Assembly: GCF_010183535.1 (NCBI RefSeq)
Contig: NC_071330.1
Coordinates: forward strand, 8,537,717-8,601,716
Length of the DNA stretch: 64,000 nucleotides
From: Caenorhabditis remanei
Lineage: Eukaryota > Nematoda > Chromadorea > Rhabditida > Rhabditidae
Direction: 5' to 3'
Part shown: piece after piece, positions 47,670-59,919 of the stretch
Layout: the number at the start of each line of letters is the position of its first letter
Position numbering within the stretch: the stretch's first letter is position 1
The notes under the pieces: generated by a model
Database searches by the model: none
What the model was told of the DNA's origin: nothing
The model's input: only the letters and a program-made list of their open reading frames with translations
Position numbers and translations under genes: made by a program

Positions 47670-48746
47670 TTTTTGATTATTTCGGGTCATATTCGACAGA
47701 ATTGTTCCAAACGAAAAGACATGTTTGTTTTTATAGTTACTAGAATTTTATCGAATATTCCCTATTTCCCTGTGATAGAAAATTGAAATATTCAGTTATT
47801 ATGTTTTTTTCTGGCTCACAAGACTCGCTGAAGTTCCTTTTATTTAGAGCATGTTTCCGATATTATTTTGCTTTCTGTAGCATTTTTTCACATTTTCATC
47901 TGTCTTATGTTAAAACAAACCGCCCTTCAAACACGCGTCCTCCGGTTTTTTCTTTAAAACAACTGTGCGATTTTTAATGCCAAGTTCTCTCTAGAATTGT
48001 ATTGAATTGATTGCTGTGTAGTGAGTTATCTGAATTTAATGTCAGTTTGTTGAAGATATATTCAGATGATTCATTACATTCTCATTTTTCTCATTCTTCC
48101 CGCCAACGTTTGCATATCTCTTGCACTTTAAAAATGTTTTTTTTTGTAATATTTTCCGCTGTCCACTTTCCATGACGCGTCTTTTTCTCCATTGAAAGTG
48201 TGAAATGATTTTTACCCATGCAAAATTAGTGACTTTATGTGTATTAAACTACTGTATTTTCACCATTTCCTTACATTTTTACTTGGTTTTATGAATATGA
48301 ATATGATAATAAAGAAATTTTTCCTTTCACGTTAAAAGATTTTCAGAGTATCATGAAACGGTTCCGCGCTTTTTATGAAGTGACATGTTACTGAGAAAAT
48401 TGGAGAAGAACAATGACTAAGTGCTCTGAACATGAAATTGAAACCCACTAGCGAACTTCAGCGAATTTCTAGAAAAGGCATTAATCTACAGAAGAATCAC
48501 GAAATCATTGATCATATTCCGTGCAATTTTTTGCAACTTTTAAACTGAACAATTAGTGTCAACTTCAATAAAATAATATCATTTACCTGTCTATTCTTGA
48601 CTTTGTTATGTTTGAATTTGTCAACGACACACTGAAAAACAGATAAAAACACTCAATTTCTTATCAACTCTTCAATTTCTGTTCGTTTTATTCATTTTAT
48701 TCATTCGAAACTTTCTGATTTTAAACTTTTATTTTCAGCTCAGAAA
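47670..48746. other. intergenic between ppm-2 and pfas-1
   Basis: 1.1 kb with the ppm-2 3' UTR and pfas-1 promoter. AAATAAAG-type poly(A) signals occur near 48309. TATTTTCAG ends 8 bp before the pfas-1 ATG. No gene seen. Confidence 0.5.
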
Positions 48747-51700
48747 ATGACTAAGTTTCATTTGAAACTACACGCGAAAGCGGTGGAATCGAGGAAAATA
48801 AGCCAAATTCAACGAGATTTTGAAAAGAAATCTAAAAAGAAACTTGATATTTCTGTTGAATATTGTTATCATCTGGTTACAGAAGAGGTTGGTTCATTCT
48901 CAAAAATGTATCCTTCTCACGAACTTCAAACATTTCAGCCTGAATTCATTGAATCCAATTGGCAAAAATTGGAAACTCTACTCTCTCATTCTCCTTTCGA
49001 AAAAAGCGTTTGGAATGAGTCAAAACTTGATTCAAAACATGGAAAAGTGATTGAAATCGGACCAAGAACAGCTGTCAAAACTGCTGCGTGCACCAACATT
49101 TTGAACGTTTTCGATAGTGCTGGAATTCAAAATATTGAAAGAGTCGAGAGAGGAATACGGTATTTAGTACCGGAAAACGTTGATGAAAATACATTTTTCG
49201 AAATCGCAGCAGATAAAATGACTGGTAAAATTAGAATTAAAAACGGATTATGAAGAAATAGTTAGTCATTTTCAGAAGTCGTTTACCCATCTGATGTGAA
49301 GTTGGACGATGAAAGTTATTCAATTGAAAAAGTGTTTTTAATTGATGTGTTGGCGTCGAAGCAGAATTTGATTGAAGTAAGATTCATATTCATGCAGACA
49401 AAATATTTCACTTATAATGAGTTTGCTTAACCATTTAATTAATATTGCTTTTAGGCCAACAAACAACTTGGACTCGCTTTGGATCAATCAGATCTCGATT
49501 TTTATTATGATTTTTTTGTAAACAAAGTGAAAAAGTCAGTCATTATCTCTTTTCTTTTTCAATTCTGCTTTATTTAGAAATCCAACCGATGTGGAACTAT
49601 TCGACCTCGCTCAGTCTGATTCGGAACACTCTCGTCATTGGTTTTTCCGGGGTGAAATATGGATTGATGAGAAAAAAAGAGAAAAATCACTTATGACATC
49701 TATTCTGGACACTTTGAAACACTCGAATGATAACAGCTTGATTGCGTTTTGTGATAACTCGAGGTATTCTAAGCTCACTATATTCAAACGAATACTTTAA
49801 AAACTTTCAAGTTCAATTCGTGGATTTGAAAAAGTTTGGCGTCTCCGTCCATCTGATCCCTCGATTGCCTCTCCAATGGTTTCAATTTCTTCTCCTTCTC
49901 ATTTGATCTATTCGGCTGAAACTCATAATTTTCCAACTGCCGTTTGTCCTTTTCAAGGTGCAACAACTGGAACTGGAGGAAGAATTCGAGATATTCATGC
50001 AACTGGAAAAGGGGCTTATGAGATTGCAGGTAGAGAAATTATTGATAATTTTTCTGACTTACAAAACAAAATATTCAGGTACCGTAGGATATTCTTTTGG
50101 AAATTTGAATATTCCTGGTCTTGAACTTCCATGGGAAGATGAATCATTCGAGTATCCAGCATCAATTAGTGAACCAGCAAAGGTGAATTTTAATTCATCA
50201 ATTTTCTATAACGAATGATGTTTTCAGATTGCCGTAGAAGCATCAAATGGAGCATCTGATTATGGTAATAAGTTTGGTGAACCAGTTATTTGTGGATTCG
50301 CTCGATCTTTCGGACAACGTCTTGGAAATGGAGAAAGATGTGAATATCTGAAACCAATTATGTTTTCTGGAGGAATTGGAGCTATTGGTTAGTTATAAAA
50401 CCAAAAAAAAATCCACTCGAAAAGAATTGGTTTAGATGAAGATGAAGTGAGAAAAGAACCATGCTCTCCTTATCAAAAAGTTGTTAAAATCGGTGGACCG
50501 GTATATCGAATTGGAGTTGGTGGTGGAGCAGCAAGTTCAGTTTCAGTGCAGGGAAATCGCGAAAATCAGTTAGATTTTGCTGCCGTTCAACGTGGGGATG
50601 CAGAGATGGGCGGGAAATTACATAGAGTTGTGAGATCATGTGCCGAGAGAAACGAAGGAAATCCATTGATGGCAATTCATGATCAAGGAGCTGGTGGAAA
50701 TGGTGAGGGGACATACAGTATATGGGATGTCGGATGCATTTTACAGGAAATGTAATCAAAGAATTGGTCGAAGGATGTGGAGTAACAGTAGACAGTAATT
50801 CATTCCAACTTGGGGACGAAAGCATTTCTTTGAGAGAATTATGGACTGCTGAGTATCAGGTTAACGCAGTTTTTGAGTGTTCTCTAGAAAGGTTTTTTTT
50901 TCAGGAAAACGATGCGGCTCTTGTGGATCCATCTCTTTTGGAAGCTCTTCAAACTATAGCTAAACGAGAAAAATGTCACATTTCAGTGGTTGGAGATGTT
51001 GTAGCAGAACAAAGAGTCAAGTTAATTGGAAAGTCCGGAGAAATAGCAGTTGATTTGGATACTCGGCAACTTGGAGAAAGAGAAAAGAAGATTTTCAATC
51101 TGAAACATGTTCCACGTGTTCTTCAAAAACTCAAATTGTCTGAGAATTTAACAGTTAGAGAAGCACTTGGAAGAGTCTTGAAACTTCCAACAGTAGCCAG
51201 CAAAAGGTATTCAATCATTTCTTTTCTTGTTTCAAAACCTCACTTTTCAGGTATCTAACCTGTAAAGTTGATCGATCTGTGACCGGATTGGTAGCTCAGC
51301 AGCAATGTGTTGGACCTCTTCATACTCCACTTGCAGACGTGGCAGTTGCCGCTCTGTCTCATTTTGATACGGTCGGTTTACTGAAAAACTTCGAACCGTT
51401 GTGTCCCGTCGAAAATAATAGAACAAATTATGAAAGATCATGCCATTTCATTCGTACACGGGGAAGAAGTGAGCTTTGTGAGAAATAGTTCAACTGCAAC
51501 CCAACCCTCATTTTCTCGTTTTCTGAACGTTCAAATCGGAAAAATGTTTACCTAATACCGCTAGACGCAAAAAATGTTTTTCATCGTTCGGTTTATTCAG
51601 CCGGAAATTAGTTTTCCGTCTCTCTGTCCGTCTGCTTTCCAGCCAACTACTTCTTCTTCTCATGTTTTGTGACATGATTCAGTAATACAATTTGTGTTTG

Positions 51701-54700
51701 TAAATCTGAAAAAAAGAACGAATTGTTCTATATGTTCCTTTTTCTTTTAGAAATTTGATTTATAACTGAGAAAAGTCGTAGTGTAAGTGAGTAAACAGTC
51801 AACAAGTCCCCCGTTTTCTGGAGGAGAAAAAGTTGAAGAAGTGTGGAAATGTCTTCTTCTCTCGCGTCAGATTTCCGTTTTGAATTTCCCCGGGGACAAG
51901 TTTTGAATGGAAGAAAGAGTCGCAATGCTGCTGACATGTCCAATGACAAATCGCCTCTGATTATGTAGGCTTTCAACATTTGAAAAAAGAAAAAAAAGAG
52001 ATCTGACTGAATGTATCTGACCCCACAATCAAGCGTTCTAACGTACAGAAAAAGAAGAAATGGCGTCAGATACACACGTCAACAATTGAAGTTAACATAC
52101 CAAAGAAAAACGAAGCTTTGTCGGTTTTGAGAAACTTTAGCTGAAATTAGAACCGTCAGAGATAAGGTTTGAGAGAAAAATCAATTGATCACCGTTTATT
52201 TATGCTGACATCGAACAATTGTTCATCTTCATTTCTACAACATGAGATAATTTCAGTTTACCCGTACTTGAAAATGACATAAATCTTTCAATAATCTATA
52301 ATCTAACTGGCGATTCGACAAGTGAAATCCTTTTGTATACGAAATTCGCTCGTTCCGCATACTTTCTATAAACGAGAAAACCGCCAATTAGAGCTGCCAC
52401 GATGGCAAATGCAATGACAAAAGTGGTGATAAGAATAGAATAAAAATTACGAGTTGTGTCGACACATGGTTTGACTGAAGCCAAATAGGGGAGAAGAGGA
52501 TATTGCCATGATCCTGAAGGTTTAATGGATAGATACTAAATTGGAAAAAAGAGAGAACTTACCAGAGAAACAATAGTAAAGAAGAGGATCAGATATTTGA
52601 GTTTGATTCAGAAGATGAGGAACAATATCATAAAGAGAACAGTCGCATCGAAGTGGATTTTGATCTACTCGCAAGTCTCTGAATTAAAGAATTTGTTGAT
52701 TTTTAGCTCTCATAAATTCTGAAATATAACATACCTCAAATGCTCCAGTTTTGAGAAATTCGAAGTAAACTGAACTCGATTTTCTCCTAGATCCAAAGTT
52801 CTCAAGTTCTCTGGAAGTGATTTCGCATCGATAACTCGAATTTCGTTTCCTCGTAAAAGGAGAGATTTCAATGTTCTCAAATGTCTCAAATGCAGTGAAA
52901 ACTCGAGTCCAGAATTAGAAATATCCAAATCAACAAGAGAGGTCAATTCATCTAAATGATCACTCCAACACGATGATTCTCGATTCGGACATCTGGAGAA
53001 AAGAGTGGGATTTGAAGCGATTCGAAGTTGTTGAAGCATTGGGAGACCAGTGAAAAAATGGGGATCCAGATGTGAAATTGTATTGGAAGAGAGATCCAAA
53101 AGTAGAAGAGATGGAAGAATTGGATGAGGAAGAGATGATAATTGATTTGAACTTAAATCAAGAGATATCAATCCAAGACCAATTGATGGAAATGCTTGTG
53201 GATCAATCTTAAAAATGGAGAATTCAGAAGAACTTTTGATTAATCGATTACCTCGCTCAATTGATTATTCGAAATATCAAAATGTTGTAGATTCGGATAA
53301 GATTGGAGTGCGTGAGGTGGTAGAGAAGTCATCAGATTATGTGATAAACTCAGAGTATGAAGTTCTGTTAGTTCAACTCCAAGTGGTGGAATCGGGAAAT
53401 CACTGAACATATTTCGTTCCAAATGAAGAGATTCAATCGAAACTGCATCAATGTAAACGCTTGAAAGTAGATTATCTCGGGCGAATACAGTTCTGAATGA
53501 TTGGAAACTTGAATGAGATCTGAATATGATGATACCTGATGGGACAGAATCTTGAGAATCTTAACCGTTTTGCTCCGATTCCTGAAATATCCAGTGAATG
53601 CAAGAATTGACCACAAGCTGTCCATGTGTCTTCGTGGAGAGGAAGCTGAAAATACCCGTTTGTATGTAGAGACTCGCTTTCTCATTCGAAGTGATTCGTT
53701 TGCTCAAAAAAAGTTGTTACATATTAACCTGACAATGACTGATATTCAAACTTTTGACTCGACTCTTTCTCTCCAACCATTCTTCGAATCCAATTGGTAA
53801 TCTTGTATTACTCAAATCAACATAAGTTGCATTTGAGAAAACAGTCAATGCTCCAGAATCGATTTCCAGATCTCGATTCGTAGAAAAATCGACTGTTGTG
53901 ATAATTGAAACGTTCAAATTATGAATTGGTATGTGACGACATACATCTTTTTCACACTTCCCCGGAAGTTTCTGAAATTTTAGAAGATAGAAAAAGAGTG
54001 AATAAGTGAGTCCGTGCTCTAAGTGTTTAGAAAGTACTTTCAAGTAGTTGAAAAAGAAAAAAACTCTTGAAAAATCAGTAATTTTAATTCAAAGATCTGG
54101 GAGTTAACTTACTTTGAACATAATTGTCGTTTCATTCACACTTTCCATCCTTGTATCAGACAGGAAAAGTTGTCGAACTGGAGGGAAGACTGTCATTGAT
54201 GTAGCGATTGCAATTGGATTTCCTGATAAATCTAGTTGTTCAAGTACTACTCCAGGAGATAAAATCCATGCTAATTGATCCAAGTTCGAAATTCGATTGT
54301 TGGTTAAAATGAGTACTCGGAGGAATTTGAGACTGCGGAGTACGGTAGGCGGGAGAGTTTCCAAATGATTGTTTGATAAGTCGATAACCTGAAACTCACT
54401 TTTTTGTCTTATAGTTTTGTTGAAACAACGAGTGAACCTCTAATCCAGGTAATGGAAGAAATGTACTTGCTGGAATTTCATGCATTCCACATCGACTCAT
54501 CCGGAGAACTCGAAGATTCGGATGGAACAGAAAATGGGGTGGTTGAGGAAGATTGAGTGTGTTGAGATGAAGTTGTTGGATATTTGGAAGCATTGAAACA
54601 GTTCTCACGAGTAGAGATGGACGATTACAAACTACGGTATGTGAAAGAAAATCACAGTCACAATGAGAGCAAATATCGGTTCGAATTGAAGGGAAAATGC

Positions 54701-57700
54701 TCGTGAAGAGCATTAAAACGTGGATACGCATTTCGATGGCTTGTTCGTCCCACTGACTGACTGCAACAAAAAGAAATAGTTGGAGCAAAAAGGGGCGGAG
54801 TCTTGACGGCCAAAAAGAAGAAGGCGTGATTAGATTGGAAAGCGAGAATCGTTTGTTGAAGAAGAGGAAAAAAAGAAGAAGAAAAAAGATTTGACATTTG
54901 AAGGGAAATAGGATCAGAAAGTTATCTAGTTGGGGAGAGTTAGAGTGCAAAATGTGAAAAGTTTAACATGTGGAATATCCATGAAGCACAATCATAATCA
55001 AGATAAAAGCCATAAGGAATTTGTGCTAGAGTTCTAATGTAGGATGATCTGTCTTCCAGGTTTCACCTCCATATTGAAACCGAACCTAGCCGAATATCAA
55101 TACTGATTGAAAGAAAGAAGCTCCATCTTTAAAAATATGTTTTTTTGGTTCATTAGAATCCAAAATGTGGAAAAACAAAGGCTCATTTTCCAAAGAAAAA
55201 AGAATCGAAAAGCCAATCAACAAAACGTTTTTCATTGTCATTCTAGTCACCCAACAATGGTAGTTCATTAGGTTGATGTTGTTAAAGCCAAACCCCTTTT
55301 TCCTTTTTCGGAATCCAATTTTTACATAAAATTCTTTTTCCTGTTTTTCACCGCCATCGTCGAAAAATTCGGAAGGAAAGCGAGGAAGAGAAAAGACATT
55401 AAAAATGGAACAATGAGAAGAGAAAGAATTGGATTTAGTAGGTTTAGTAGTGCTTTTCGGGATACTTTCTCGAAAAGTGAAAAGAGACCTAAAAATAAGA
55501 AATACCGAAAAACAATTGAAAGAAAGAGAGAGTTTGAGCTTAGTTAAGAGGACGGGGAAAACGAGAAGAATGGGGACATTTTATGCATCACTGAGCCCTT
55601 TGGAGCCACCCGGAAAATGAGGAGTACGGCGGAAATATGGACGGAAAAAGGGAAGAAAAGAGGGTTCAAAGACCCCAAAAAGTACGAATTATTAGATGGA
55701 ATCTAGTAGGTTTTTAGAATCAGAACTGAACTCTATTAGAGTCTTGATCTTAGAATCTGAAAAATAGCTGTTTTTGTTTCTGCAAATTAAATGTACCGCT
55801 TTTGTTTGGAACGTTTTGAAATGCGAATATGTTCATTTCCTCATAATTCTTGTTACAGATAATTACTGTTGAGGGTGAACTTCTAGAAATACTTTCATTT
55901 TTCAGATTTTGAGTGAAAAAAAGATAGTTATTCGGGACACTTTCTGATCAACCGTCTGAAACGTCTTATTACTGTTTTTATCTTGTTAAAAACTGACCTA
56001 GTTTGATTTGACTGAAATAACTTTTTTTGGAATTCAGGAACAATTTCTCTCTATTCAAGAAAATGAGCTATAAACATCTAATGCAAAGCAGTGCAATGAA
56101 AGGTGGAATATTTCCAGTATTCTTTGAATTCTTCATAAAAATTGAAGCGTTCTTAAAATTCCAGGTTGGTGGAGCAGTATCTCTTGGTGAACAACCAATC
56201 AAAATGCTAATTAATGCTGAAAAAGGAGCAAGAATGTGTATTTCGGAGACAATAATGAACCTTGTTTGGGCTCCAATAACCGATTTAAAGGTACAAACAA
56301 CTCGGTTTATCAGAAAATAGCATCATTTTTGAAGGACGTAAAAATGTCAGGAAACTGGATGTGGGCTGCAAAATGTGAAGGAGAGGGTGCTCGTTTAGTT
56401 GATGCAGTTGGAAGTCTTTGTGAAGGACTTCGGCAGATTGGATGTGCGATTGATGGAGGAAAAGATTCGTTATCGATGGCAGTGACCGCCCATGGAGAAT
56501 TGGTTAAGGTTTGTTACTATATTCCTGCATTGTTTGGATAAATCATTTTCATCACTAACAATTTACATTTCAGAGTCCTGGAACACTTGTACTCTCTGCT
56601 TATGCACCTTGTACAAATGTTACAAAAGTAGTGAATCCTGCTCTGACTGCAACTCCTGGTTCGAAGATTTTATGGATAAGATGTGGTGGAGATAAGAATA
56701 AGATGAGATTAGGTGGAAGTGCATTGGCTCAGGTCTATTCACAGGTACCATTTTATTTCCATAATTAATTTAAACCATATTTGATTTATCAGATTGGAGA
56801 TGATTGTCCAGATATTGAAGATTTCACTGAAATTTCAAAGGTTTTTTCGACTGTTCAAGATCTTTTGTTGATGGATAAGTTAATTGGAACTGTGTTGCAT
56901 CCGATAGTTCTAGCAGGTTTTTCTTTCGTTTTTGAAATCATATGTTTCAGAAGTAGAAGATTTGCAGGACATGATATATCAGATGGTGGGATGATAACTG
57001 CAATTCTGGAAATGGCGTTCGCTGGAAACGTAGCAGTTGATGTGAACATTAGAAATACAAAAGAGCATACAAGTCCAATCGATCTTCTGTTTGCCGAAGA
57101 ATGCGGAATTATTATAGAAGTCTTGAATTCTGAAGACGTCATCCGAAAACTCGAAGACGTGAATATTGAATGTCAGGTCATCGGAACTGCTTCTGAAACT
57201 TATGGTCCAGATGCACATATCAGAATTCATGTGGATGATAAACTGGAAATCAATGAAAAATTGGTTGATCTACGAGAAGAATGGGAACTTGTTGGGGATA
57301 AATTAGGAGAGTTTCAGACGAATATGAAGAGTCTGAAAGAAGCGAAAGAGGTTGGAATTGTATTGGTTTGGAAAGTTTATGAAATAGAATGTTCAGTTTC
57401 GAGGAAAATGTCGGAAGATCAACTATAAATGTGATTTCGAGTGGTTTTATGAAACTTCATTTATTTACCATGAACAATATTTCTCGACAGGTTTTCCATA
57501 TTTCTTTTGATTTGTTTATCAGTTTTTGAAAGTTTCAGCTCCTCGTGTGGCTATTATACGTGAAGAAGGTTCAAATGGAGATCGTGAAATGGCATCTGCA
57601 TTCACTTTGGCCGGATTTCAGACATTTGATGTGACGATGACTGATATATTATCAGGACACACATTGGATGCTTACAGGTATTCAACTGTTCTCGTGAGAT

Positions 57701-58463
57701 ATTTGTAAGATATTTTCAGAGGTGTTGCATTCGTTGGTGGATTTTCATATGCAGATGTTCTTGGTTCTGCAAGAGGATGGGCTGCTGGAGTAATGTTTAA
57801 TGAACAAGTTTCAAAGCAATTCGAACATTTCCGATTGAGAACTGATACATTTTCATACGGAGTTTGTAATGGTTGCCAGTTAATGGCCCAATTAGGATGG
57901 ATTGGGGATGAAAGGGAAGGAAATGCATGTCTTGAAACTACAGTATTCCTTGATGAAAACGAATGCGGACGGTTCGAAAGTAGTTTTGGACCAGTTAAAG
58001 TGAGTTATCTCTTTTCTAACACTCACAGAAATACTGATTACAGATAGAAAAATGCAAAAGTATAATGCTTTCTGGAATGGAAAATGCGATTTTAGGACTG
58101 TGGTCTTCTCACGGAGAAGGACGATTCACTTATCGTTCATCTGAAATCCTTCAGAATCTGAGAGAAAATGGACAAGTTTGTGTCCGTTTCTGCGATGATC
58201 AGGGCAAGATTGGGTCGGATCACAATTGCGAGAATCTACCGTATCCATTGAATCCGAATGGCTCAATTGATGACGTGGCAGCTATCTGTAGTCGTGATGG
58301 ACGTCATCTTGCTATGATGCCTCACGCAGACCGATCATTCTTGACGTGGCAGTGGGCGGAGTTAAACAGCGTCACTTGGAATACACGTTTTGATCAGCAA
58401 ACAGTCGCACTTTCCCCGTGGATTCGCATGTTTAGAAATGCTTTCAATTGGTGTAATGCTTAA
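48747..58463 (+). CDS. pfas-1: phosphoribosylformylglycinamidine synthase (FGAM synthase)
   Basis: Fourth step of de novo purine synthesis: FGAR + Gln + ATP to FGAM, cytosolic. Exons: 48747-48887, 48939-49224, 49276-49376, 49455-49534, 49578-49763, 49812-50029, 50079-50182, 50228-50387, 50436-50702, 50747-50859, 50905-51206, 51251-51371, 56165-56290, 56335-56508, 56574-56744, 56793-56916, 56968-57350, 57397-57490, 57539-57677, 57720-57999, 58044-58463; 1329 aa, the family length. Landmarks: [114 protein letters not shown], and the glutaminase Cys about 1146 in YGVCNGCQL. The expected catalytic His-Glu motif reads MPHADRS (His about 1283, Asp about 1285). Intron 12 is 4.8 kb and contains an opposite-strand gene. 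Confidence 0.95.
51372..56164 (+). other. 4.8-kb intron of pfas-1 hosting a nested gene
   Basis: Donor ACG|GTCGGT at 51371/51372 and acceptor TTCCAG at 56164. Joining the exons gives [15 protein letters not shown], so the intron is certain although its donor is atypical. It contains the LRR gene on the other strand, with 0.9 kb (51372-52295) on one side and 1.4 kb (54732-56164) on the other. Those flanks have no gene of their own; they are AT-rich with purine runs. All other pfas-1 introns are 41-79 nt, so this one has grown by insertion. Confidence 0.85.
52296..54731 (-). CDS. leucine-rich-repeat single-pass membrane protein nested in pfas-1
   Basis: Exons 54731-54438, 54388-54113, 53971-53729, 53645-53536, 53492-53252, 53207-52735, 52678-52563, 52513-52296; 656 aa with consistent phases. 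Start [18 protein letters not shown] is a likely signal peptide, followed by a Cys-rich cap ([19 protein letters not shown]). LRRs run through most of the chain, e.g. [57 protein letters not shown] and [13 protein letters not shown]-terminal cap follows ([18 protein letters not shown] ... YYCFSG). One membrane helix (about [26 protein letters not shown]) precedes a short cytosolic tail of about 20 residues, with no TIR or kinase domain. Probably a cell-surface adhesion or recognition protein; ligand unknown. Confidence 0.85.
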
Positions 58464-58601
58464 CTTCCCGTCATTTTCAATTCTTCCTAAATTTCAAAAT
58501 AAATCATTTATTGCAATTTCAAACCCAAATGTACAGCCAAAAATACTTAACAAGAATAAAAATAAAATTAATAAATTAGTAACAAATTAAGGCAAAATAA
58601 A

Positions 58602-59919
58602 TCAAATTGAGTGATGAACAATAGCTTCAAATTGTCTCAATTCTGTAAGATCTTTCATTGCCACGTGTCCATTACGATCACTGATCCATCTTCCATTCAT
58701 TCCTGAAAGCAGATAAAATTGATCCATTTAATCTTATTTGTCAATTGTTTACCTGGAATTCTGGCTGTTGGTTTTCCCCAAACCATTCCACGATTCAAAA
58801 GAACTTCATCAACTGAAAAATAAATAAATTTCAGAGTTTATGAGAGACTGTCTACCATCACTCCACATTGCATAGACATGATCTCCTTCACGGTTCGGAT
58901 CATCATTCGTTTTTTGAAGAAGATTTGAGTAATTTTCCTGTTTGCAACTTCCAGAAGTATATCCACACCATAACTGAAAACAGATGTTACTCCATAAGCT
59001 TATGAGCACATAAATACCTGATCTTGACAAGTATATCCAGGATACAAACCATCCAAAGCGTTGCACCAAGCAGGTACAGTCTGAGCAAGTTGACAGACGC
59101 AAAGACCGAAATTTGGACCAGCAATTCCTAGGAATGTATCAACTTTTGCTCCAAGTGGTGGTCCCAACGTGCAATTTCCGTCTGTTCCAATTAAAGTTCC
59201 TCCTTTAACAACTTTTCTCATCAGAGGAACACCAACTGAATGAGCAATTATGTCTACTTTTTTGGCGCCAGTGTAACCAATTACAGCTTCCAGGAATCTG
59301 AAAATAAAGGTGGCTTCTTGTCAATTAGTCTGAATTGCTCACCTTCTCAAATAAATCAGATTTCCACAAGTGTGAATAGTGGAGTAAGTATCCAACATAG
59401 AACCACTTCCCCATGTATCTCCCCAAGTGGTTGCATATAACTCAGCTTCTGTATAATTCTGTTCCAAAAAGTATTGAATACTTCGGCTGAAACCAGTTGC
59501 CAATGGTTGTTGAGTGAAAAGAGCTGCATCTCCAGAGCCATGAATGAATATAACTGGCTCCTTTTCAACTGGATCACCTGATCTTCTCTTTCCACCGAAA
59601 CTTCCGTTTGGTCCAACATCTGGACGATCGAATGCATCTGATTCATATCTCGAAACATTTCATTTAAAGCGTCTAAGTTGGAAAGAATATTTACCCGTGA
59701 GCAATCAACCAATCAACAAAATGAGATGACATTGGACCAGGTGGCCCAGATTTTTGAGCATTCGAGGGAGCATGAAACGTGGAAAGTGTCACTAACAGTA
59801 GTAGACTGAAAAATGAATCAAGAGATCATGAATCTAGGATAAGTGTGTTATTGAGTTATTACTTCTCTAGATTAGGAGGATTGAGAACAAGTTTTAAATG
59901 GTAATACTTACCACTTCAT
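58602..59919 (-). CDS. secreted class-2 (lips-type) lipase
   Basis: Exons 59919-59912, 59805-59695, 59648-59343, 59297-59018, 58973-58856, 58812-58753, 58702-58602; 327 aa. The first coding exon is only 8 nt (ATG AAG TG); joining it gives MKCLLLLVTLSTFHA, a clear signal peptide, and the phase is kept. Catalytic landmarks: VIFIHGSGDAALF (oxyanion region), nucleophile Ser in IIAHSVGVPLM, and a His in DRNGHVAMKDL near the C-terminus. Several cysteines (GLCVCQLAQTVPAWC, YTCQDQ, LWCGYTSGSCKQ) suit an extracellular disulphide-bonded enzyme. Family: alpha/beta-hydrolase lipase class 2, expanded in nematodes as lips genes. A TTCAG just before GTTGGTGTTCC at 59236 looks like an acceptor but lies inside an exon. 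Confidence 0.85.

Noticed and set aside
48888..48938. Coding use of a 51-nt stop-free segment in pfas-1
   Set aside because: It has GTTGGT and CATTTCAG borders, and removal gives a better N-terminal domain ([12 protein letters not shown]); treated as an intron, though retention cannot be excluded.
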